A DNA stretch of 64,000 nt from Rheinheimera riviphila (GCF_004005945.1 NZ_SACS01000010.1:1-64000); one strand, 5' to 3'. Counted from the stretch's first letter, positions 32,578 to 44,708 are shown. Program-made: numbers and translations. Notes: generated by a model from the sequence alone, not told the origin.

Positions 32578-33708
32578 TTGACTAAGTCCGCCCTGCTCGT
32601 ACTGGAAGACGGCACCGTATTTCGCGGTACAGCCATTGGCGCTGAAGGTGTTTCAGTTGGTGAAGTGGTGTTTAACACTTCGATGACGGGATATCAGGAA
32701 ATTTTGACCGATCCGTCGTACGCTGAGCAAATGGTCACGCTGACCTATCCCCACATTGGTAATACCGGCACCAATGATGAAGACGAAGAATCCGGTAAAG
32801 TTTGGGCCAAGGGCCTGATTATTCGTGACCTTCCTCTTCTCGCCAGCAATTTCCGCAATCAACGTTCTCTTAGTCAATATCTCAAAGATCACCACATTCT
32901 TGGCATCGCCGACATCGACACCCGTAAACTGACCCGTATTCTGCGCGAAAAAGGTGCTCAGAACGGCTGTTTAATGGCGGGCGATATTGACGAAGCCAAA
33001 GCTTTAGAGCTGGCGCGCAGCTTTCCTGGCCTTTCTGGGATGGATCTGGCGAAAGAAGTCACCGTATCAAAAGCTTACGAATGGAATGAAGGCAGTTGGG
33101 CTTTAGGCGAAGGTCATCGCCAAGCACCAGAGTCGAAGTTTCACGTCGTTGCCTACGATTTTGGTGTGAAACGCAATATTCTGCGCATGTTGGTCGACCG
33201 TGGCTGTAAATTAACCGTGGTTCCGGCCAAAACTTCGGCTGCGCAAGTGCTGGCAATGAACCCGGATGGCATCTTCTTATCAAATGGTCCTGGTGATCCG
33301 GCGCCTTGTGATTACGCCATTAAAGCCATCGAAGAATTCCTGAAAACCGATATTCCGGTGTTTGGTATTTGCTTAGGCCACCAGTTACTGGCGCTGGCCA
33401 GTGGTGCAAAAACGCTGAAAATGAAATTTGGTCACCACGGTGGTAACCACCCGGTGCAAAACCTCGACAACAAAAAAGTGCTGATCACCGCGCAGAACCA
33501 CGGTTTTGCAGTTGATGAAGCGACGATGCCGGCCAATTTACGGGCGACGCACAAATCATTGTTTGACGGTTCACTGCAAGGTATTCATCGCACGGACAAA
33601 CCAGCGTTCAGCTTCCAGGGTCACCCTGAAGCCAGTCCGGGACCGCATGAAGCCTCTGAATTGTTTGACCATTTTATCGATTTGATGACCCAAGCTAACG
33701 CGAAATAA
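32578..33708 (+). CDS. carA: Carbamoyl-phosphate synthase small subunit
   Basis: About 376 residues. It is the glutaminase subunit that delivers ammonia to CarB for arginine and pyrimidine synthesis. The class I amidotransferase domain has the nucleophile cysteine in [11 protein letters not shown] and the His/Glu pair in [11 protein letters not shown]. The start is TTG 32578 ([11 protein letters not shown]), preceded by TTTGGAGG; E. coli carA also starts with TTG. The carB ATG follows after 20 bp. Confidence 0.97.
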   Translation: MTKSALLVLEDGTVFRGTAIGAEGVSVGEVVFNTSMTGYQEILTDPSYAEQMVTLTYPHIGNTGTNDEDEESGKVWAKGLIIRDLPLLASNFRNQRSLSQYLKDHHILGIADIDTRKLTRILREKGAQNGCLMAGDIDEAKALELARSFPGLSGMDLAKEVTVSKAYEWNEGSWALGEGHRQAPESKFHVVAYDFGVKRNILRMLVDRGCKLTVVPAKTSAAQVLAMNPDGIFLSNGPGDPAPCDYAIKAIEEFLKTDIPVFGICLGHQLLALASGAKTLKMKFGHHGGNHPVQNLDNKKVLITAQNHGFAVDEATMPANLRATHKSLFDGSLQGIHRTDKPAFSFQGHPEASPGPHEASELFDHFIDLMTQANAK

Positions 33709-33728
33709 GCCAGGAAAAGAGACGAGAT

Positions 33729-36700
33729 ATGCCAAAACGTACTGACCTAAAAAGTATTCTGATCCTTGGTGCCGGCCCGATTGTCATCGGCCAGGCTTGT
33801 GAATTTGACTATTCAGGCGCCCAAGCCTGTAAAGCGCTGAAAGAAGAAGGTTACCGGGTGATTCTGGTCAACTCGAACCCAGCGACTATCATGACCGACC
33901 CTGAAATGGCCGATGCGACTTACATCGAACCTATTCACTGGCAGGTGGTAGAAAAAATTATCGCCAAAGAACGGCCATGTGCGGTGTTACCGACCATGGG
34001 CGGTCAAACGGCGCTGAACTGTGCGCTGGAACTAGAGCGTCACGGTGTACTTGCTAAATACAATGTTGAAATGATTGGCGCCACCGCCGATGCCATTGAT
34101 AAAGCTGAAGATCGCGGTCGCTTTGATAAAGCGATGCGCTCGATTGGTCTGGCTTGTCCACGTGCCGGTTTTGCCCATTCAATGGAAGAAGCTTACGGCG
34201 TACTGGAAACCATTGGTTTCCCTTGTATTATTCGCCCATCTTTTACCATGGGTGGCTCAGGCGGCGGTATTGCTTACAACCGTGAAGAATTTGAAGAAAT
34301 CTGTACTCGTGGCCTCGATTTATCGCCAACCAAAGAGTTGTTGATTGATGAATCACTGATCGGCTGGAAAGAATATGAAATGGAAGTGGTGCGGGACAAA
34401 AATGACAACTGCATCATTGTCTGCTCGATTGAAAACTTCGACGCCATGGGCGTGCATACCGGTGACTCGATCACCGTCGCGCCTGCTCAAACCCTGACTG
34501 ACAAAGAATACCAAATTATGCGCAACGCCTCTTTGGCAGTGCTGCGTGAAATTGGTGTCGAGACCGGTGGTTCAAACGTGCAGTTTGGCATCAACCCGGT
34601 GGATGGCCGGATGGTGATCATTGAGATGAACCCACGGGTATCGCGCTCATCAGCGTTAGCGTCAAAAGCAACCGGTTTCCCGATTGCTAAAGTGGCCGCT
34701 AAGCTGGCGATTGGTTACACGCTGGACGAACTGGCCAACGATATTACCGGTGGTCGCACACCGGCGTCGTTCGAGCCAAGTATCGATTACGTCGTAACTA
34801 AAGTGCCACGCTTTAACTTCGAGAAATTTGTCGGTGCCAACGATCGCTTAACCACCCAGATGAAATCAGTCGGTGAAGTGATGGCGATTGGCCGTAACCA
34901 GCAGGAATCACTGCAAAAAGCGTTACGTGGCCTGGAAATTGGTGTCAGTGGTCTGGATCCAATCATCGATTTAAATGCGATTGATGCTAAAGAAAAAATC
35001 ACCCGCGAACTGCGTGAACCAGGTTCTCACCGGATTTGGTACATCGGTGATGCTTTCCGTTTTGGCATGAGCATGGAAGAAATTTTCAAGCTGACCAATA
35101 TCGACCCATGGTTCCTGGTGCAGATTGAAGACTTGATTAAAGAAGAAGCTGCGGTCAAAGCAGGTGGTTTCGCTGGTTTAGATCATGCCCGTTTAACGGT
35201 ATTAAAGCGCAAAGGTTTTGCTGATAAGCGCATCGCTGAATTACTGGGCGTCGCTGAAGCCGAAGTGCGCAAAAAACGCCACGGTTATGGCCTGCATCCG
35301 GTGTATAAACGTGTTGATACCTGCGCCGCAGAATTCGCTTCTGATACCGCTTATATGTACAGCACTTATGATGAAGAGTGTGAAGCGGCACCGACTAATC
35401 GCGATAAAATCATGATTATCGGCGGTGGTCCAAACCGCATTGGTCAAGGCATCGAATTCGATTATTGCTGTGTGCATGCGGCGTTAGCGCTGCGCGAAGA
35501 CGGTTACGAGACCATTATGGTCAACTGTAACCCGGAAACAGTTTCGACTGACTACGATACTTCCGACCGTTTGTACTTCGAGCCAATTACGCTGGAAGAC
35601 GTGCTGGAAATCGTGCGTAAAGAACAGCCAAAAGGCGTGATCGTGCAGTACGGTGGGCAAACACCACTGAAATTAGCCCGCGCTTTAGAAGCCAACGGCG
35701 TGCCAATTATTGGTACTTCGCCGGACGCGATCGACCGTGCTGAAGACCGTGAGCGTTTCCAGCAAGCGGTTGAACGTTTAGGCTTAAAACAGCCAAAAAA
35801 CGCGACAGTCACCAGCTTAGAAGAAGCTATTACCAAAGCGCCGGACATCGGTTATCCAATGGTGGTTCGCCCGTCTTACGTACTGGGTGGCCGCGCCATG
35901 GAAATCGTTTATGACGATCAGGATTTACGCCGTTATATGACCGAAGCGGTCAGCGTCTCCAACGATTCGCCGGTGCTGTTAGACCGTTTCCTGGATGATG
36001 CGATTGAAGTGGATATCGATGCGATTTGTGACGGTACCGAAGTGATTATCGGTGGCATCATGGAGCACATCGAACAAGCTGGCGTGCACTCAGGCGATTC
36101 AGCCTGTTCCTTACCACCCCATAGCCTGAGCAAAGAAATTCAGGACGTGATGCGTGATCAAGTGAAAAAGCTGGCGCTGGAACTGGGTGTCGTTGGTTTG
36201 ATGAACACGCAGTTTGCAGTAAAAGACAACGAAGTGTATCTGATTGAAGTCAATCCACGCGCTGCGCGCACCGTACCATTTGTGTCCAAAGCGACCGGCA
36301 TGGCGGTGGCGAAAGTGGGCGCCCGTTGTATGGCTGGCCGTTCGCTGGCCGAGCAGGGGATTACGCAGGAAATCATTCCACCGTATTTCTCGGTAAAAGA
36401 AGTGGTGATCCCATTTAACAAGTTCCCGGGTGTTGACCCGTTACTTGGCCCTGAAATGCGTTCAACCGGTGAAGTGATGGGCGTGGGCGAAACGTTCGCT
36501 GAAGCTTTTGCTAAAGCCGAGTTAGGCGCTGGCACCTTAATTCCGACCGGTGGTCGTGCTTTACTTTCAGTACGGGATAGCGATAAAGTGCGCGTAGTTG
36601 AGCTGGCAAAGACCATGTTGGCGCTTGGCTTTGAACTTGATGCGACTGGCGGTACTCATAAAGCGCTGGCAGCAGCAGGGATTGAATGCCGGGCCGTCAA

Positions 36701-36950
36701 TAAAGTGTTTGAAGGCCGTCCGCATATTCTGGACCGGATTAAAAACGGTGAATACAGCTATATCGTCAACACCACTGAAGGTCGCCAGGCCATTGAAGAC
36801 TCTAAAGTCTTACGCCGTGGCGCGTTACAACACAAAGCAAATTACACCACCACACTGAACGCAGCTTTTGCCACTTGTAATGCCAATTCGGCTAATGCAT
36901 TTGCCAATGTCAATTCAGTGCAGGAGTTACACAAGAGAGTAAACGGATGA
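33729..36950 (+). CDS. carB: Carbamoyl-phosphate synthase large subunit
   Basis: 1073 residues, full length. Two homologous ATP-grasp halves are visible: the first opens with [20 protein letters not shown], the second (about residue 558) with [19 protein letters not shown]. An MGS-like allosteric domain closes the protein. Both halves keep the [11 protein letters not shown] / [13 protein letters not shown]-binding loops. It makes carbamoyl phosphate from bicarbonate, two ATP and channelled ammonia. Its stop overlaps the greA ATG by four bases. Confidence 0.99.
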   Translation: MPKRTDLKSILILGAGPIVIGQACEFDYSGAQACKALKEEGYRVILVNSNPATIMTDPEMADATYIEPIHWQVVEKIIAKERPCAVLPTMGGQTALNCALELERHGVLAKYNVEMIGATADAIDKAEDRGRFDKAMRSIGLACPRAGFAHSMEEAYGVLETIGFPCIIRPSFTMGGSGGGIAYNREEFEEICTRGLDLSPTKELLIDESLIGWKEYEMEVVRDKNDNCIIVCSIENFDAMGVHTGDSITVAPAQTLTDKEYQIMRNASLAVLREIGVETGGSNVQFGINPVDGRMVIIEMNPRVSRSSALASKATGFPIAKVAAKLAIGYTLDELANDITGGRTPASFEPSIDYVVTKVPRFNFEKFVGANDRLTTQMKSVGEVMAIGRNQQESLQKALRGLEIGVSGLDPIIDLNAIDAKEKITRELREPGSHRIWYIGDAFRFGMSMEEIFKLTNIDPWFLVQIEDLIKEEAAVKAGGFAGLDHARLTVLKRKGFADKRIAELLGVAEAEVRKKRHGYGLHPVYKRVDTCAAEFASDTAYMYSTYDEECEAAPTNRDKIMIIGGGPNRIGQGIEFDYCCVHAALALREDGYETIMVNCNPETVSTDYDTSDRLYFEPITLEDVLEIVRKEQPKGVIVQYGGQTPLKLARALEANGVPIIGTSPDAIDRAEDRERFQQAVERLGLKQPKNATVTSLEEAITKAPDIGYPMVVRPSYVLGGRAMEIVYDDQDLRRYMTEAVSVSNDSPVLLDRFLDDAIEVDIDAICDGTEVIIGGIMEHIEQAGVHSGDSACSLPPHSLSKEIQDVMRDQVKKLALELGVVGLMNTQFAVKDNEVYLIEVNPRAARTVPFVSKATGMAVAKVGARCMAGRSLAEQGITQEIIPPYFSVKEVVIPFNKFPGVDPLLGPEMRSTGEVMGVGETFAEAFAKAELGAGTLIPTGGRALLSVRDSDKVRVVELAKTMLALGFELDATGGTHKALAAAGIECRAVNKVFEGRPHILDRIKNGEYSYIVNTTEGRQAIEDSKVLRRGALQHKANYTTTLNAAFATCNANSANAFANVNSVQELHKRVNG

Positions 36951-37423
36951 GTCAAATCCCTATGACAGTTCAGGGTGCGCAAGCGCTTCGTGACGAACTG
37001 CATGAGTTAAAAAGCGTCAAACGGCCAGCCATCATTCAGGCGATTGCTGAAGCTCGCGCGCATGGCGATCTGAAAGAAAACGCTGAGTACCACGCCGCGC
37101 GTGAAGCTCAGGGTTTTTGTGAAGGTCGGATCCAGGATATCGAAGCCAAGCTTTCGAATGCCCAGATCATCGATATCACCAAGCTGCCAAATAGCGGCAA
37201 AGTGATTTTCGGTGCCACTGTCACCATTTTGAATCTGGACACAGAAGAAGAAGTGACTTATCAGGTGGTTGGTGATGATGAAGCCGATATTAAAAACAAC
37301 CGCATTTCGGTTAATTCGCCAATCGCCCGTGGTTTGATTGGCAAAATTGTCGAAGATGTGGTGAATATTAATACGCCAAGCGGTATTGTTGAGTTTGAAA
37401 TTACCGACGTGAAGTATTTGTAA
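36947..37423 (+). CDS. greA: Transcript cleavage factor GreA
   Basis: 158 residues, the usual length. The N-terminal coiled coil bears the acidic tip ([16 protein letters not shown]) that reaches the RNA polymerase active site, followed by the FKBP-like C-terminal domain ([10 protein letters not shown]). It rescues backtracked polymerase. The ATGA overlap with carB shows co-translation; carAB-greA is also known from Pseudomonas. Confidence 0.98.
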   Translation: MSQIPMTVQGAQALRDELHELKSVKRPAIIQAIAEARAHGDLKENAEYHAAREAQGFCEGRIQDIEAKLSNAQIIDITKLPNSGKVIFGATVTILNLDTEEEVTYQVVGDDEADIKNNRISVNSPIARGLIGKIVEDVVNINTPSGIVEFEITDVKYL

Positions 37424-37440
37424 GCGCCCTTTCGGTATGA

Positions 37441-37467
37441 AAAAAGCGACTTCGGTCGCTTTTTTTA
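37441..37467 (+). terminator. Terminator of the carAB-greA operon
   Basis: AAAAAGCGAC (37441-37450), tetraloop TTCG, GTCGCTTTTT (37455-37464) and further T residues, 17 bp after greA. Confidence 0.9.
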
Positions 37468-37571
37468 TAAGTACTGTTTGGATGCGAAGTCGGAAATCCC
37501 GTAGTCCAGCAACAATGCACACTTTTGTTTCACTGCCCGGCAAGTTATGCTGCAATTTCAGGGGAGTTCCG

Positions 37572-37967
37572 ATGAAATACAAAAAACCATATCAGCTAGC
37601 CTTAGAGCAGCGGACTGTGATTCTAAGGGCACAAGGCGTTTCCACCTTATTGTCAGCACAGGATTTAGCCCTCGACTATCAAAAGCTGGTGGTGCCAATG
37701 CTTGATGAAAAATGGGGACTATTACTGGACATTCGCCAATGGCAGCCCAGTCCGCAACCGGTTTTTGAAGTATTACGGCAAATTGTCAGCTGGAGTTATG
37801 AGCATAACTTGCGGCAGGTTGATCTGATCCAACCGAATGATCCGCTGTTATTGTGGCAATATCTGAAGTCGACCGATGTAACACGGCCTGATGATGTAAT
37901 ACGGAATATTCATGATGATGAAACCGTAGCGCGCCTGAGTTTACAGGCGGCTGGTTATCTGGCGTAA
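37572..37967 (+). CDS. Protein of unknown function, 131 aa
   Basis: I do not recognise the family. The product is soluble, without signal peptide or membrane helix, and mixes predicted strands and helices: LLLDIRQWQPSPQPVFEVL followed by NLRQVDLIQPNDPLLLWQYL has the strand-helix rhythm of STAS/SpoIIAA-like domains, but no signature confirms that. AGGGGAG lies about seven bases before ATG 37572, so it is translated independently. It follows the greA terminator and faces the convergent yhbY gene. Confidence 0.7.
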   Translation: MKYKKPYQLALEQRTVILRAQGVSTLLSAQDLALDYQKLVVPMLDEKWGLLLDIRQWQPSPQPVFEVLRQIVSWSYEHNLRQVDLIQPNDPLLLWQYLKSTDVTRPDDVIRNIHDDETVARLSLQAAGYLA

Positions 37968-37988
37968 TGCTGTCTGGTCAGGCGCTGC

Positions 37989-38285
37989 TTAACCGCGTGG
38001 CAGAACCAGTTTTTTCTCTTTCGCAGCGCGGTATAGCACTAAAATATGGCCGATGGTCTGCACTTTGTCAGCTTTGGCTTCACGCACAATCGCATCCATC
38101 ACCGCAACTTTTTCTTCCCGGTCAATGCTCGGGACTTTGACTTTGATCAGTTCATGATGCTCCAGTGCCAGATCAATTTCTGCCATCACACCTTCCGTCA
38201 GACCATTACCGCCTAACAGGATGATTGGCTTTAATTCGTGCGCTTTTGCTTTTAAAAACTGCTTTTGTTTGTTAGATAAACTCAT
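37989..38285 (-). CDS. yhbY: RNA-binding protein YhbY (CRS1/YhbY domain)
   Basis: 98 residues with the single CRM domain: [16 protein letters not shown] (the GxxG loop that contacts RNA) and a C-terminal [14 protein letters not shown]. YhbY associates with pre-50S ribosomal particles. ATG 38285 ([10 protein letters not shown]) is the family start, not the upstream in-frame codon at 38354. It is divergent from rlmE with 83 bp between the two starts, the arrangement seen across gammaproteobacteria. Confidence 0.95.
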   Translation of the reverse strand: MSLSNKQKQFLKAKAHELKPIILLGGNGLTEGVMAEIDLALEHHELIKVKVPSIDREEKVAVMDAIVREAKADKVQTIGHILVLYRAAKEKKLVLPRG

Positions 38286-38368
38286 TTGTGGACTTTTTCC
38301 ATTGGGAAAGCTTGAAATTACCATATTGTACCGCCATCTTGCATGGAAGACCATTTAAGAGTAGTTCC

Positions 38369-38998
38369 ATGACCAAGAAAAAACGTTCTGCCAGTTCATC
38401 CAGATGGCTGCAGGAACATGTAACCGATCCTTTTGTCCAAAAAGCGCAAAAATTAGGTTTACGATCACGCGCTTCTTTTAAGCTTGACGAGATTCAGGCA
38501 AAAGACAAGTTAATCAAACCGGGGATGACCGTGGTTGATTTGGGCTCCGCACCGGGCAGTTGGTCGCAGTTGGCGGCTGAGATGGTGGGTACCGAAGGTT
38601 GTGTCATTGCCTGCGATATTCTGCCGATGGATCCACTGGCTGGCGTTGCCTTTTTACAAGGTGATTTTCGCGAAGACGCGGTACTCAACGCCTTACTTGA
38701 GCGTATTGATGGTCGCAATGTCGATGTACTGTTGTCTGATATGGCGCCGAATATGAGTGGTAATGCCACTGTCGACCAGAGCCGTAGTATGTATCTGGTG
38801 GAGTTAGCGCTGGAAATGTGTGGCAAAGTATTGAAGAAAAATGGCAGTTTTGTGGTCAAAGTATTTCATGGCGACGGTTTTGATCAGTACGTCCTGGACG
38901 TACGTAATGTATTTAGCACTGTACGGATCCGCAAGCCCGATTCGTCGCGTTCACGTTCGAGCGAGACTTATATCGTGGCGACCGGCTTCAAACTCTAG
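38369..38998 (+). CDS. rlmE: 23S rRNA 2'-O-methyltransferase (RrmJ/FtsJ)
   Basis: 209 residues, the E. coli length. It methylates U2552 in the A loop of 23S rRNA. Visible features are the K at RASFKLDEI, the SAM-binding [13 protein letters not shown], the DMAPNMSGN motif with catalytic Asp, and [11 protein letters not shown]. The ATG at 38369 ([13 protein letters not shown]) is the family start. It precedes ftsH by 39 bp, as in E. coli. Confidence 0.97.
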   Translation: MTKKKRSASSSRWLQEHVTDPFVQKAQKLGLRSRASFKLDEIQAKDKLIKPGMTVVDLGSAPGSWSQLAAEMVGTEGCVIACDILPMDPLAGVAFLQGDFREDAVLNALLERIDGRNVDVLLSDMAPNMSGNATVDQSRSMYLVELALEMCGKVLKKNGSFVVKVFHGDGFDQYVLDVRNVFSTVRIRKPDSSRSRSSETYIVATGFKL

Positions 38999-39037
38999 TA
39001 AAGTAGCAACAGAAGCATTTTCTGGTAATAAGAGGTT

Positions 39038-40969
39038 ATGACCTTGAGCGACATGGCAAAGAATTTAATGGTTTGGTTGGTGATCGCCGTCGTATTAATG
39101 ACGATGTTCAACAGCTTCAGTCCCACCGATCGCACCGAGCGACAAACCAGCTATACCCAATTTATCTCCGATGTGAAATCAGGTCAGGTCCGCGAAGTGA
39201 AAGTGGATCGTACCGGCGCTGTCACTGGCGTGAAACGTGATGGTTCAACTTTTCAAACGGTGATCCCGGGCGGCTACGATGATGGTCTGCTAAAAGACCT
39301 GATTGAAAACGGCGTTGATGGCACCGGCGTGCAGCCTGAAGAAGGCAGCTTACTGGGGCAGATTTTCATTTCCTGGTTCCCGATGTTGTTATTGATTGGC
39401 GTCTGGATTTTCTTTATGCGCCAGATGCAAGGTGGCGGTGGCAAAGGCGCAATGTCCTTTGGTAAAAGCCGCGCCCGTCTGATGGGCGAAGACCAAATCA
39501 AAACGACTTTTGCGGATGTTGCCGGTTGTGACGAAGCCAAAGAAGAAGTGTCTGAGCTGGTCGATTATTTAAAAGACCCATCACGTTTTCAAAAACTGGG
39601 TGGCCGTATTCCAAAAGGCGTGTTGATGGTTGGCCCGCCGGGTACAGGTAAAACGTTACTGGCCAAAGCCATTGCTGGCGAAGCCAAAGTTCCATTCTTT
39701 ACGATTTCTGGTTCAGACTTTGTCGAGATGTTTGTTGGTGTGGGTGCCAGCCGTGTGCGCGACATGTTTGAACAAGCGAAAAAAGCTGCACCGTGCATTA
39801 TCTTTATCGATGAAATTGACGCCGTTGGCCGTCAGCGTGGCGCCGGTTTAGGTGGTGGTCATGACGAACGTGAACAAACCTTAAACCAGATGCTGGTTGA
39901 AATGGATGGTTTTGATGGTAACGAAGGCATCATCATTATTGCTGCAACCAACCGCCCGGATGTTCTGGATGCTGCATTACTGCGTCCTGGTCGTTTTGAC
40001 CGTCAGGTGGTTGTTGGCTTGCCAGATGTGCGTGGCCGTGAACAAATTCTGAAAGTTCACATGCGTAAAGTGCCATTAGCTGACGACATCAAAGCTAGCG
40101 TGATTGCCCGTGGTACCCCAGGCTTTTCAGGTGCAGACTTAGCAAATTTAGTCAACGAAGCTGCGTTATTCGCCGCCCGTAATAATCGCCGTGTGGTGAG
40201 CATGGATGAGTTTGAAAAAGCCAAAGACAAGATCATGATGGGCGCTGAACGGCGCTCGATGGTGATGTCTGAAGCTGAAAAAGAGATGACCGCTTATCAT
40301 GAAGCTGGCCATGCCATCGTTGGCTGTCTGGTGCCTGAGCATGATCCGGTGCATAAAGTAACCATTATTCCGCGTGGCCGTGCATTAGGTGTGACCTTCT
40401 TTTTACCAGAGGCTGATGCCATTAGCGTCAGTCGTCGCAAACTGGAAAGTAAAATTTCAGTCGCGTACGGTGGCCGTCTGGCAGAAGAGCTGATTTATGG
40501 CGGTGAAGCGGTTTCGACCGGCGCTTCACAAGACATCAAATACGCGACCTCGATTGCCCGCAACATGGTGACACAATGGGGCTTCTCAGAAAAACTGGGC
40601 CCATTGTTATATGCCGATGAAGAAGGCGAAGTGTTTTTAGGCCGCAGCATGGGTAAATCCAAGCAAATGTCTGATGAAACTGCCAGCCTGATTGATAACG
40701 AGATCAAGTCGATCATCGACCGCAACTATCACCGTGCAAAAGACATGATCGAACAGAATATGGACATCCTGCATGCGATGAAAGAAGCGTTAATGCAATA
40801 TGAAACCATTGATTCTAAACAAATCGAAGATTTGATGGCACGCCGTGAAGTGCGTCAGCCTGAGCATTGGGAACCAAAAGATAAAAAGCCTGGAGCTTCT
40901 GATGGTGACAATACTGAATCTTCAGGTCCGGTTGTTGACGACAAACCTGCAGAAAGCCATAGCAGCTGA
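39038..40969 (+). CDS. ftsH: ATP-dependent membrane zinc protease FtsH
   Basis: 643 residues. Two N-terminal membrane helices flank a periplasmic domain (about 8-20 and 107-128). An AAA+ module follows with Walker [14 protein letters not shown] (about 198), Walker [12 protein letters not shown] and the arginine-finger region [12 protein letters not shown], then the HEAGH zinc site (about 421). The Q/E/S-rich tail is disordered. It degrades LpxC, sigma-32 and unassembled membrane proteins. AGAGG precedes the ATG. A terminator follows at 41003. Confidence 0.98.
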   Translation: MTLSDMAKNLMVWLVIAVVLMTMFNSFSPTDRTERQTSYTQFISDVKSGQVREVKVDRTGAVTGVKRDGSTFQTVIPGGYDDGLLKDLIENGVDGTGVQPEEGSLLGQIFISWFPMLLLIGVWIFFMRQMQGGGGKGAMSFGKSRARLMGEDQIKTTFADVAGCDEAKEEVSELVDYLKDPSRFQKLGGRIPKGVLMVGPPGTGKTLLAKAIAGEAKVPFFTISGSDFVEMFVGVGASRVRDMFEQAKKAAPCIIFIDEIDAVGRQRGAGLGGGHDEREQTLNQMLVEMDGFDGNEGIIIIAATNRPDVLDAALLRPGRFDRQVVVGLPDVRGREQILKVHMRKVPLADDIKASVIARGTPGFSGADLANLVNEAALFAARNNRRVVSMDEFEKAKDKIMMGAERRSMVMSEAEKEMTAYHEAGHAIVGCLVPEHDPVHKVTIIPRGRALGVTFFLPEADAISVSRRKLESKISVAYGGRLAEELIYGGEAVSTGASQDIKYATSIARNMVTQWGFSEKLGPLLYADEEGEVFLGRSMGKSKQMSDETASLIDNEIKSIIDRNYHRAKDMIEQNMDILHAMKEALMQYETIDSKQIEDLMARREVRQPEHWEPKDKKPGASDGDNTESSGPVVDDKPAESHSS

Positions 40970-41002
40970 TTTATAAGCTGACATTTTAAAGTAAAAATAA
41001 AA

Positions 41003-41026
41003 CCCCGGCTTCGTCGGGGTTTTTTC
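41003..41026 (+). terminator. Terminator after ftsH
   Basis: CCCCG (41003-41007) pairs with CGGGG (41015-41019) around GCTTCGT, followed by seven T residues. Confidence 0.85.
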
Positions 41027-41149
41027 TTCTGGAATATGAATCGTCAGCGACATCAATCTAAAAAAACATGATTATCAACTGCTGCGAACATCCTGCTTTT
41101 GATAGTTATAGTCCCCCGCAATAACCCGCATTTTTAAAGTGAGGTCACC

Positions 41150-41989
41150 ATGAAGCTCGTGTTACCGCGGCAGCGTGAATTAAATTTAGAACGTTGCAAA
41201 TTGATGGCCATTTTAAATATCACCCCGGATTCATTTTCCGATGGTGGTAAATTTGTTGGTGTTGATGCCGCACTGCGGCAAGTCGCCACTATGTTGGTCG
41301 ATGGCGCAGATATTATTGATGTCGGTGGTGAATCCACCAGGCCGGGCGCCGTGCTGGTGCCACTGCAGCAGGAATTAGACCGGGTGCTGCCGGTGATTGA
41401 ACTCATTCGGCGCGAATTTGACACGGTTATTTCTGTGGACACTTACAAAGCAACAGTGATGACAGAAGCTATCGCCGCAGGTGCCGATATCATCAATGAT
41501 ATTAAAGCGTTGCAAGAAGAAGGTGCGCTCGCTGCGGCGGCAAAACTACAAGTGCCGGTGTGCCTGATGCATATGCAAGGCCAGCCTGACTCAATGCAAC
41601 AAGCGCCGCGATATCAGGATGTCATCACTGAAGTCAGTCAGTTTTTACAAGCGAGGGTCCAAGCTTGTGTCGAGGCGGGGATTGCGCCTTCGCAACTGAT
41701 CCTCGACCCTGGATTTGGCTTTGGCAAAACCTTAACGCACAACTACCAGCTGCTGGCTCGTTTTGGTGAGCTGCGCAGCAGTGGTCTACCGGTTCTGGCT
41801 GGAATGTCGCGTAAGTCTATGATCGGACAATTACTTAATCGGAATACCTCAGAACGTTTGGCAGGCAGTATTGCCTGTGCCACAATAGCCGTTATGCATG
41901 GAGCCCGCATCATTCGCGCCCATGATGTCAGAGAAACCGCAGATGCAATCGCGGTGGCGCAAGCGACTTTTTTTGGAGAACAAGTATGA
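41150..41989 (+). CDS. folP: Dihydropteroate synthase
   Basis: 279 residues. It joins p-aminobenzoate to the pterin diphosphate in folate synthesis and is the sulfonamide target. Both family signatures are intact: [14 protein letters not shown] and [11 protein letters not shown]; further motifs are [11 protein letters not shown] and [13 protein letters not shown] lies about seven bases before the ATG. It overlaps the glmM start by four bases (ATGA), the usual folP-glmM pair. Confidence 0.97.
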   Translation: MKLVLPRQRELNLERCKLMAILNITPDSFSDGGKFVGVDAALRQVATMLVDGADIIDVGGESTRPGAVLVPLQQELDRVLPVIELIRREFDTVISVDTYKATVMTEAIAAGADIINDIKALQEEGALAAAAKLQVPVCLMHMQGQPDSMQQAPRYQDVITEVSQFLQARVQACVEAGIAPSQLILDPGFGFGKTLTHNYQLLARFGELRSSGLPVLAGMSRKSMIGQLLNRNTSERLAGSIACATIAVMHGARIIRAHDVRETADAIAVAQATFFGEQV

Positions 41990-43320
41990 GCAGGAAGTAT
42001 TTTGGCACCGATGGTGTACGTGGACGGGTCGGCGAGTTTCCTATTACCCCAGAATTTGCAATGAAGTTAGGCTGGGCCGCCGGTCGGGTACTATCACAAC
42101 GTGGCACTCGTAAAGTATTGATTGGTAAAGATACCCGTATTTCTGGTTACTTGTTGGAAACCGCTCTGGAAGCGGGATTGATTGCCGCAGGTATCGATGT
42201 TCGTTTGTTAGGGCCGATGCCAACGCCTGCCGTATCATATTTAACTCATACCTTCCGCGCTGAAGCAGGCATTGTGATCAGTGCGTCGCACAATCCGTAT
42301 TACGACAACGGCATTAAGTTTTTTTCGGCCAATGGCAGCAAGCTGGATGACGAAATTGAACGCGCCATCGAAGCCGAATTAGAGCAGCCGATGGTGTGCG
42401 AGACGTCCGAAAAACTCGGTAAAGCACAGCGGATTGAAGATGCATCCGGTCGTTATATTGAGTTTTGTAAAAGCCATCTGCCAAAACATATGTCATTAAG
42501 CGATTTTAAAATTGTGCTCGATTGTGCCAACGGCGCGACTTATCACATCGCCCCTAATGTATTCAAAGAACTTGGCGCCGAAGTACATACGATTGCTTGT
42601 AGCCCGAATGGCCTGAATATTAACGAAAAATGCGGCGCGACTCACACCGATGCCTTGCAACAAGCAGTAGTCGAATTGGGTGCTGATTTAGGCATTGCCT
42701 ATGACGGCGACGGCGATCGCGTCATGATGGTTGATCACACCGGTCGGCAGATTGATGGTGATGAAATTATCTATATGCTGGCCCGCTCTGCAAAAGAACG
42801 CAACCGCTTAACCGGCGGCGTTGTGGGTACGCTAATGAGTAATATGGGTCTTGAATTAGCCTTGGCTGAGCTGGGTATTCCGTTTGCACGCAGCTCAGTG
42901 GGCGACCGTTATGTGATGGAAATGCTGATCGAAAAAGGCTGGCGGATTGGTGGTGAAAACTCCGGTCATGTGCTGAATCTTGATCACGCGGGTACCGGCG
43001 ATGGCATTATCGCCTCGTTACAAGTGCTGGCTTCGATGATTGATACCGGATTATCGTTAGCAGATTTAAGCCATGGCATGACTAAATTGCCGCAAGTACT
43101 GGTCAACGTCAAATTTGAAAAAGGCACTGCGCCTTTAGAAAATTTGCATGTGAAGGAAGTTATTGCTGGTGTTGAAGCTGAACTGGCTGGTCAAGGCCGG
43201 GTTTTGATCCGAAAATCAGGCACTGAACCGTTAATTCGTGTAATGGTAGAAGGAAGGGAACAGCAGCAGGTACAGGATTTTGCCGATAAAATCGCGGCCG
43301 CTGTGAAGTTGGCTAGCTGA
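41986..43320 (+). CDS. glmM: Phosphoglucosamine mutase
   Basis: 444 residues. It converts glucosamine-6-phosphate to glucosamine-1-phosphate, on the way to UDP-GlcNAc for peptidoglycan and LPS. The phosphoserine loop is [12 protein letters not shown] (about residue 102), the metal loop [11 protein letters not shown], the sugar loop GGENSGH and the phosphate-binding loop [13 protein letters not shown]. Translation is coupled to folP. Confidence 0.98.
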   Translation: MSRKYFGTDGVRGRVGEFPITPEFAMKLGWAAGRVLSQRGTRKVLIGKDTRISGYLLETALEAGLIAAGIDVRLLGPMPTPAVSYLTHTFRAEAGIVISASHNPYYDNGIKFFSANGSKLDDEIERAIEAELEQPMVCETSEKLGKAQRIEDASGRYIEFCKSHLPKHMSLSDFKIVLDCANGATYHIAPNVFKELGAEVHTIACSPNGLNINEKCGATHTDALQQAVVELGADLGIAYDGDGDRVMMVDHTGRQIDGDEIIYMLARSAKERNRLTGGVVGTLMSNMGLELALAELGIPFARSSVGDRYVMEMLIEKGWRIGGENSGHVLNLDHAGTGDGIIASLQVLASMIDTGLSLADLSHGMTKLPQVLVNVKFEKGTAPLENLHVKEVIAGVEAELAGQGRVLIRKSGTEPLIRVMVEGREQQQVQDFADKIAAAVKLAS

Positions 43321-43504
43321 TTAAGCTGCGCCAATCTCAATATTCAGCAGAGCATTTAGCATAGCACTTAGCATAAAACGCTGGCTTTTTCTGGCCCGAT
43401 GCAAGTGACGTTTTCAGGTGAGTAACCGCGTTTTTTTGCGGTTGTCTCTTGTTTGACGGGGCGAGGTTCGTTAATATCTCGCCCGCTTATTACGGAGAGC
43501 TCGC

Positions 43505-44251
43505 ATGACACAACGCAGACCATTAATTGCAGCAAACTGGAAGATGAATGGGAGTTGTGAACTGGCCGTTCAATGCTGTGAAACCTTGTCGCAGCTTCCT
43601 GCATCAAATACTGAAATTCTGATCTGTCCTCCGGTAATCTTTCTGAATGACTTTCCAAAATCCGACCGCTATCAACTGGGTGCTCAAAATGTCAGCAGTG
43701 AAGTCAGCGGAGCCTTCACAGGTGAAATAAGTGCTGATATGCTCGCAGCCGCTGGTGCAAGTTATGTCATCATCGGGCACTCAGAGCGCCGGGCATTATT
43801 TGGTGATACTGATACGTTGGTATTGGCAAAAACAAAGCGGGCAATAGCGGCTAAAATGACGCCAATTGTTTGTTTTGGCGAAACTTTAACCGAAAGGCAG
43901 CAAGAAAAAACCATGCAGGTTCTTGCACAGCATTTGGATGCAGTGTATGCTGCGCACCCTGAATTGCTGCAGCATTCGGTCATTGCTTATGAGCCAATTT
44001 GGGCAATAGGGACTGGCGAAACTGCAAGTCCGGCGCAAGCACAAGCAGTGCATGCTTTTATCAGAACCTATCTGAAAAAGTATGACGATGCAGCTGCTTC
44101 GAAGGTAAGAATTATTTACGGTGGCAGCGTCAATGCTGAAAATTGCGCAGCGCTGTTTGCCCAACCAGACATCGACGGTGGCTTGGTTGGTGGTGCAAGT
44201 TTAAAACCGGCAGAATTTGCTGCCATATGCCTAAGTGCACAGGATTCATGA
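43505..44251 (+). CDS. tpiA: Triose-phosphate isomerase
   Basis: 248 residues, the standard length. The catalytic residues are Lys in AANWKMNG, His in IGHSERR and Glu in AYEPIWAIGTG, and the phosphate loop is IIYGGSV. GGAG lies eight bases before the ATG. The tpiA-secG-tRNA-Leu-tRNA-fMet order is typical of the class. Its stop codon overlaps the secG start. The 184 bp upstream holds an AACCGC/GCGGTT hairpin (43424-43443) of unclear role. Confidence 0.98.
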   Translation: MTQRRPLIAANWKMNGSCELAVQCCETLSQLPASNTEILICPPVIFLNDFPKSDRYQLGAQNVSSEVSGAFTGEISADMLAAAGASYVIIGHSERRALFGDTDTLVLAKTKRAIAAKMTPIVCFGETLTERQQEKTMQVLAQHLDAVYAAHPELLQHSVIAYEPIWAIGTGETASPAQAQAVHAFIRTYLKKYDDAAASKVRIIYGGSVNAENCAALFAQPDIDGGLVGGASLKPAEFAAICLSAQDS

Positions 44252-44589
44252 TGTACGAAATCGTAATTGCAGTATATTTGTTAGTTTCAATCGCCATCAT
44301 CGGTTTGGTCTTGATCCAACATGGTAAAGGTGCCGACATGGGCGCATCTTTTGGTGCAGGTGCTTCCGCGACGTTATTTGGTTCTTCAGGTACCGGTAAC
44401 TTTTTGACCCGGTCTACCTCGGTCTTGGCAATCGCGTTTTTTGCATTAAGTCTGATCCTTGGTAATTACAACATCAGCCATATCGAAAAGAAATCTGAAT
44501 TTGAAAATATCGTGGTTCCAACTGAGCAGAGCAAACCAGTTGTAGAAGAGAAAAAAGACACTACCAAAGATATTCCGGTCGGCAACTAA
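44251..44589 (+). CDS. secG: Preprotein translocase subunit SecG
   Basis: 112 residues. Two membrane helices flank the conserved cytoplasmic loop (QHGKGADMGASFGAGAS, then FGSSGTGNFLTR), with a charged C-terminal tail rich in E and K. It is an auxiliary subunit of the SecYEG channel. The ATG at 44251 (MYEIVIAVYLL), with AGGA six bases upstream, is favoured over 44248. The tRNA-Leu gene follows after 35 bp. Confidence 0.97.
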   Translation: MYEIVIAVYLLVSIAIIGLVLIQHGKGADMGASFGAGASATLFGSSGTGNFLTRSTSVLAIAFFALSLILGNYNISHIEKKSEFENIVVPTEQSKPVVEEKKDTTKDIPVGN

Positions 44590-44624
44590 TTCTTAGTCTG
44601 TTGTTCGCGAAGGTAAAAAGTTAA

Positions 44625-44708
44625 GCCGAGATGGTGAAATTGGTATACACGCTACCTTGAGGTGGTAGTGCCCTAGGCGTGCGGGTTCGAGTCCCGCTCT
44701 CGGCACCA
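44625..44708 (+). tRNA. tRNA-Leu (anticodon GAG)
   Basis: An 84-nt type II tRNA with a long variable arm. Acceptor GCCGAGA pairs with TCTCGGC; the anticodon stem is CTACC/GGTAG with loop TTGAGGT (anticodon GAG); the T-arm is GGGTTCGAGTCCC; CCA is encoded. The position after secG corresponds to E. coli leuU. Confidence 0.97.

Noticed and set aside
36947..36950. Unusual carB-greA fusion or overlap
   Set aside because: A four-base ATGA overlap is ordinary, and the carAB-greA order is known from other gammaproteobacteria.
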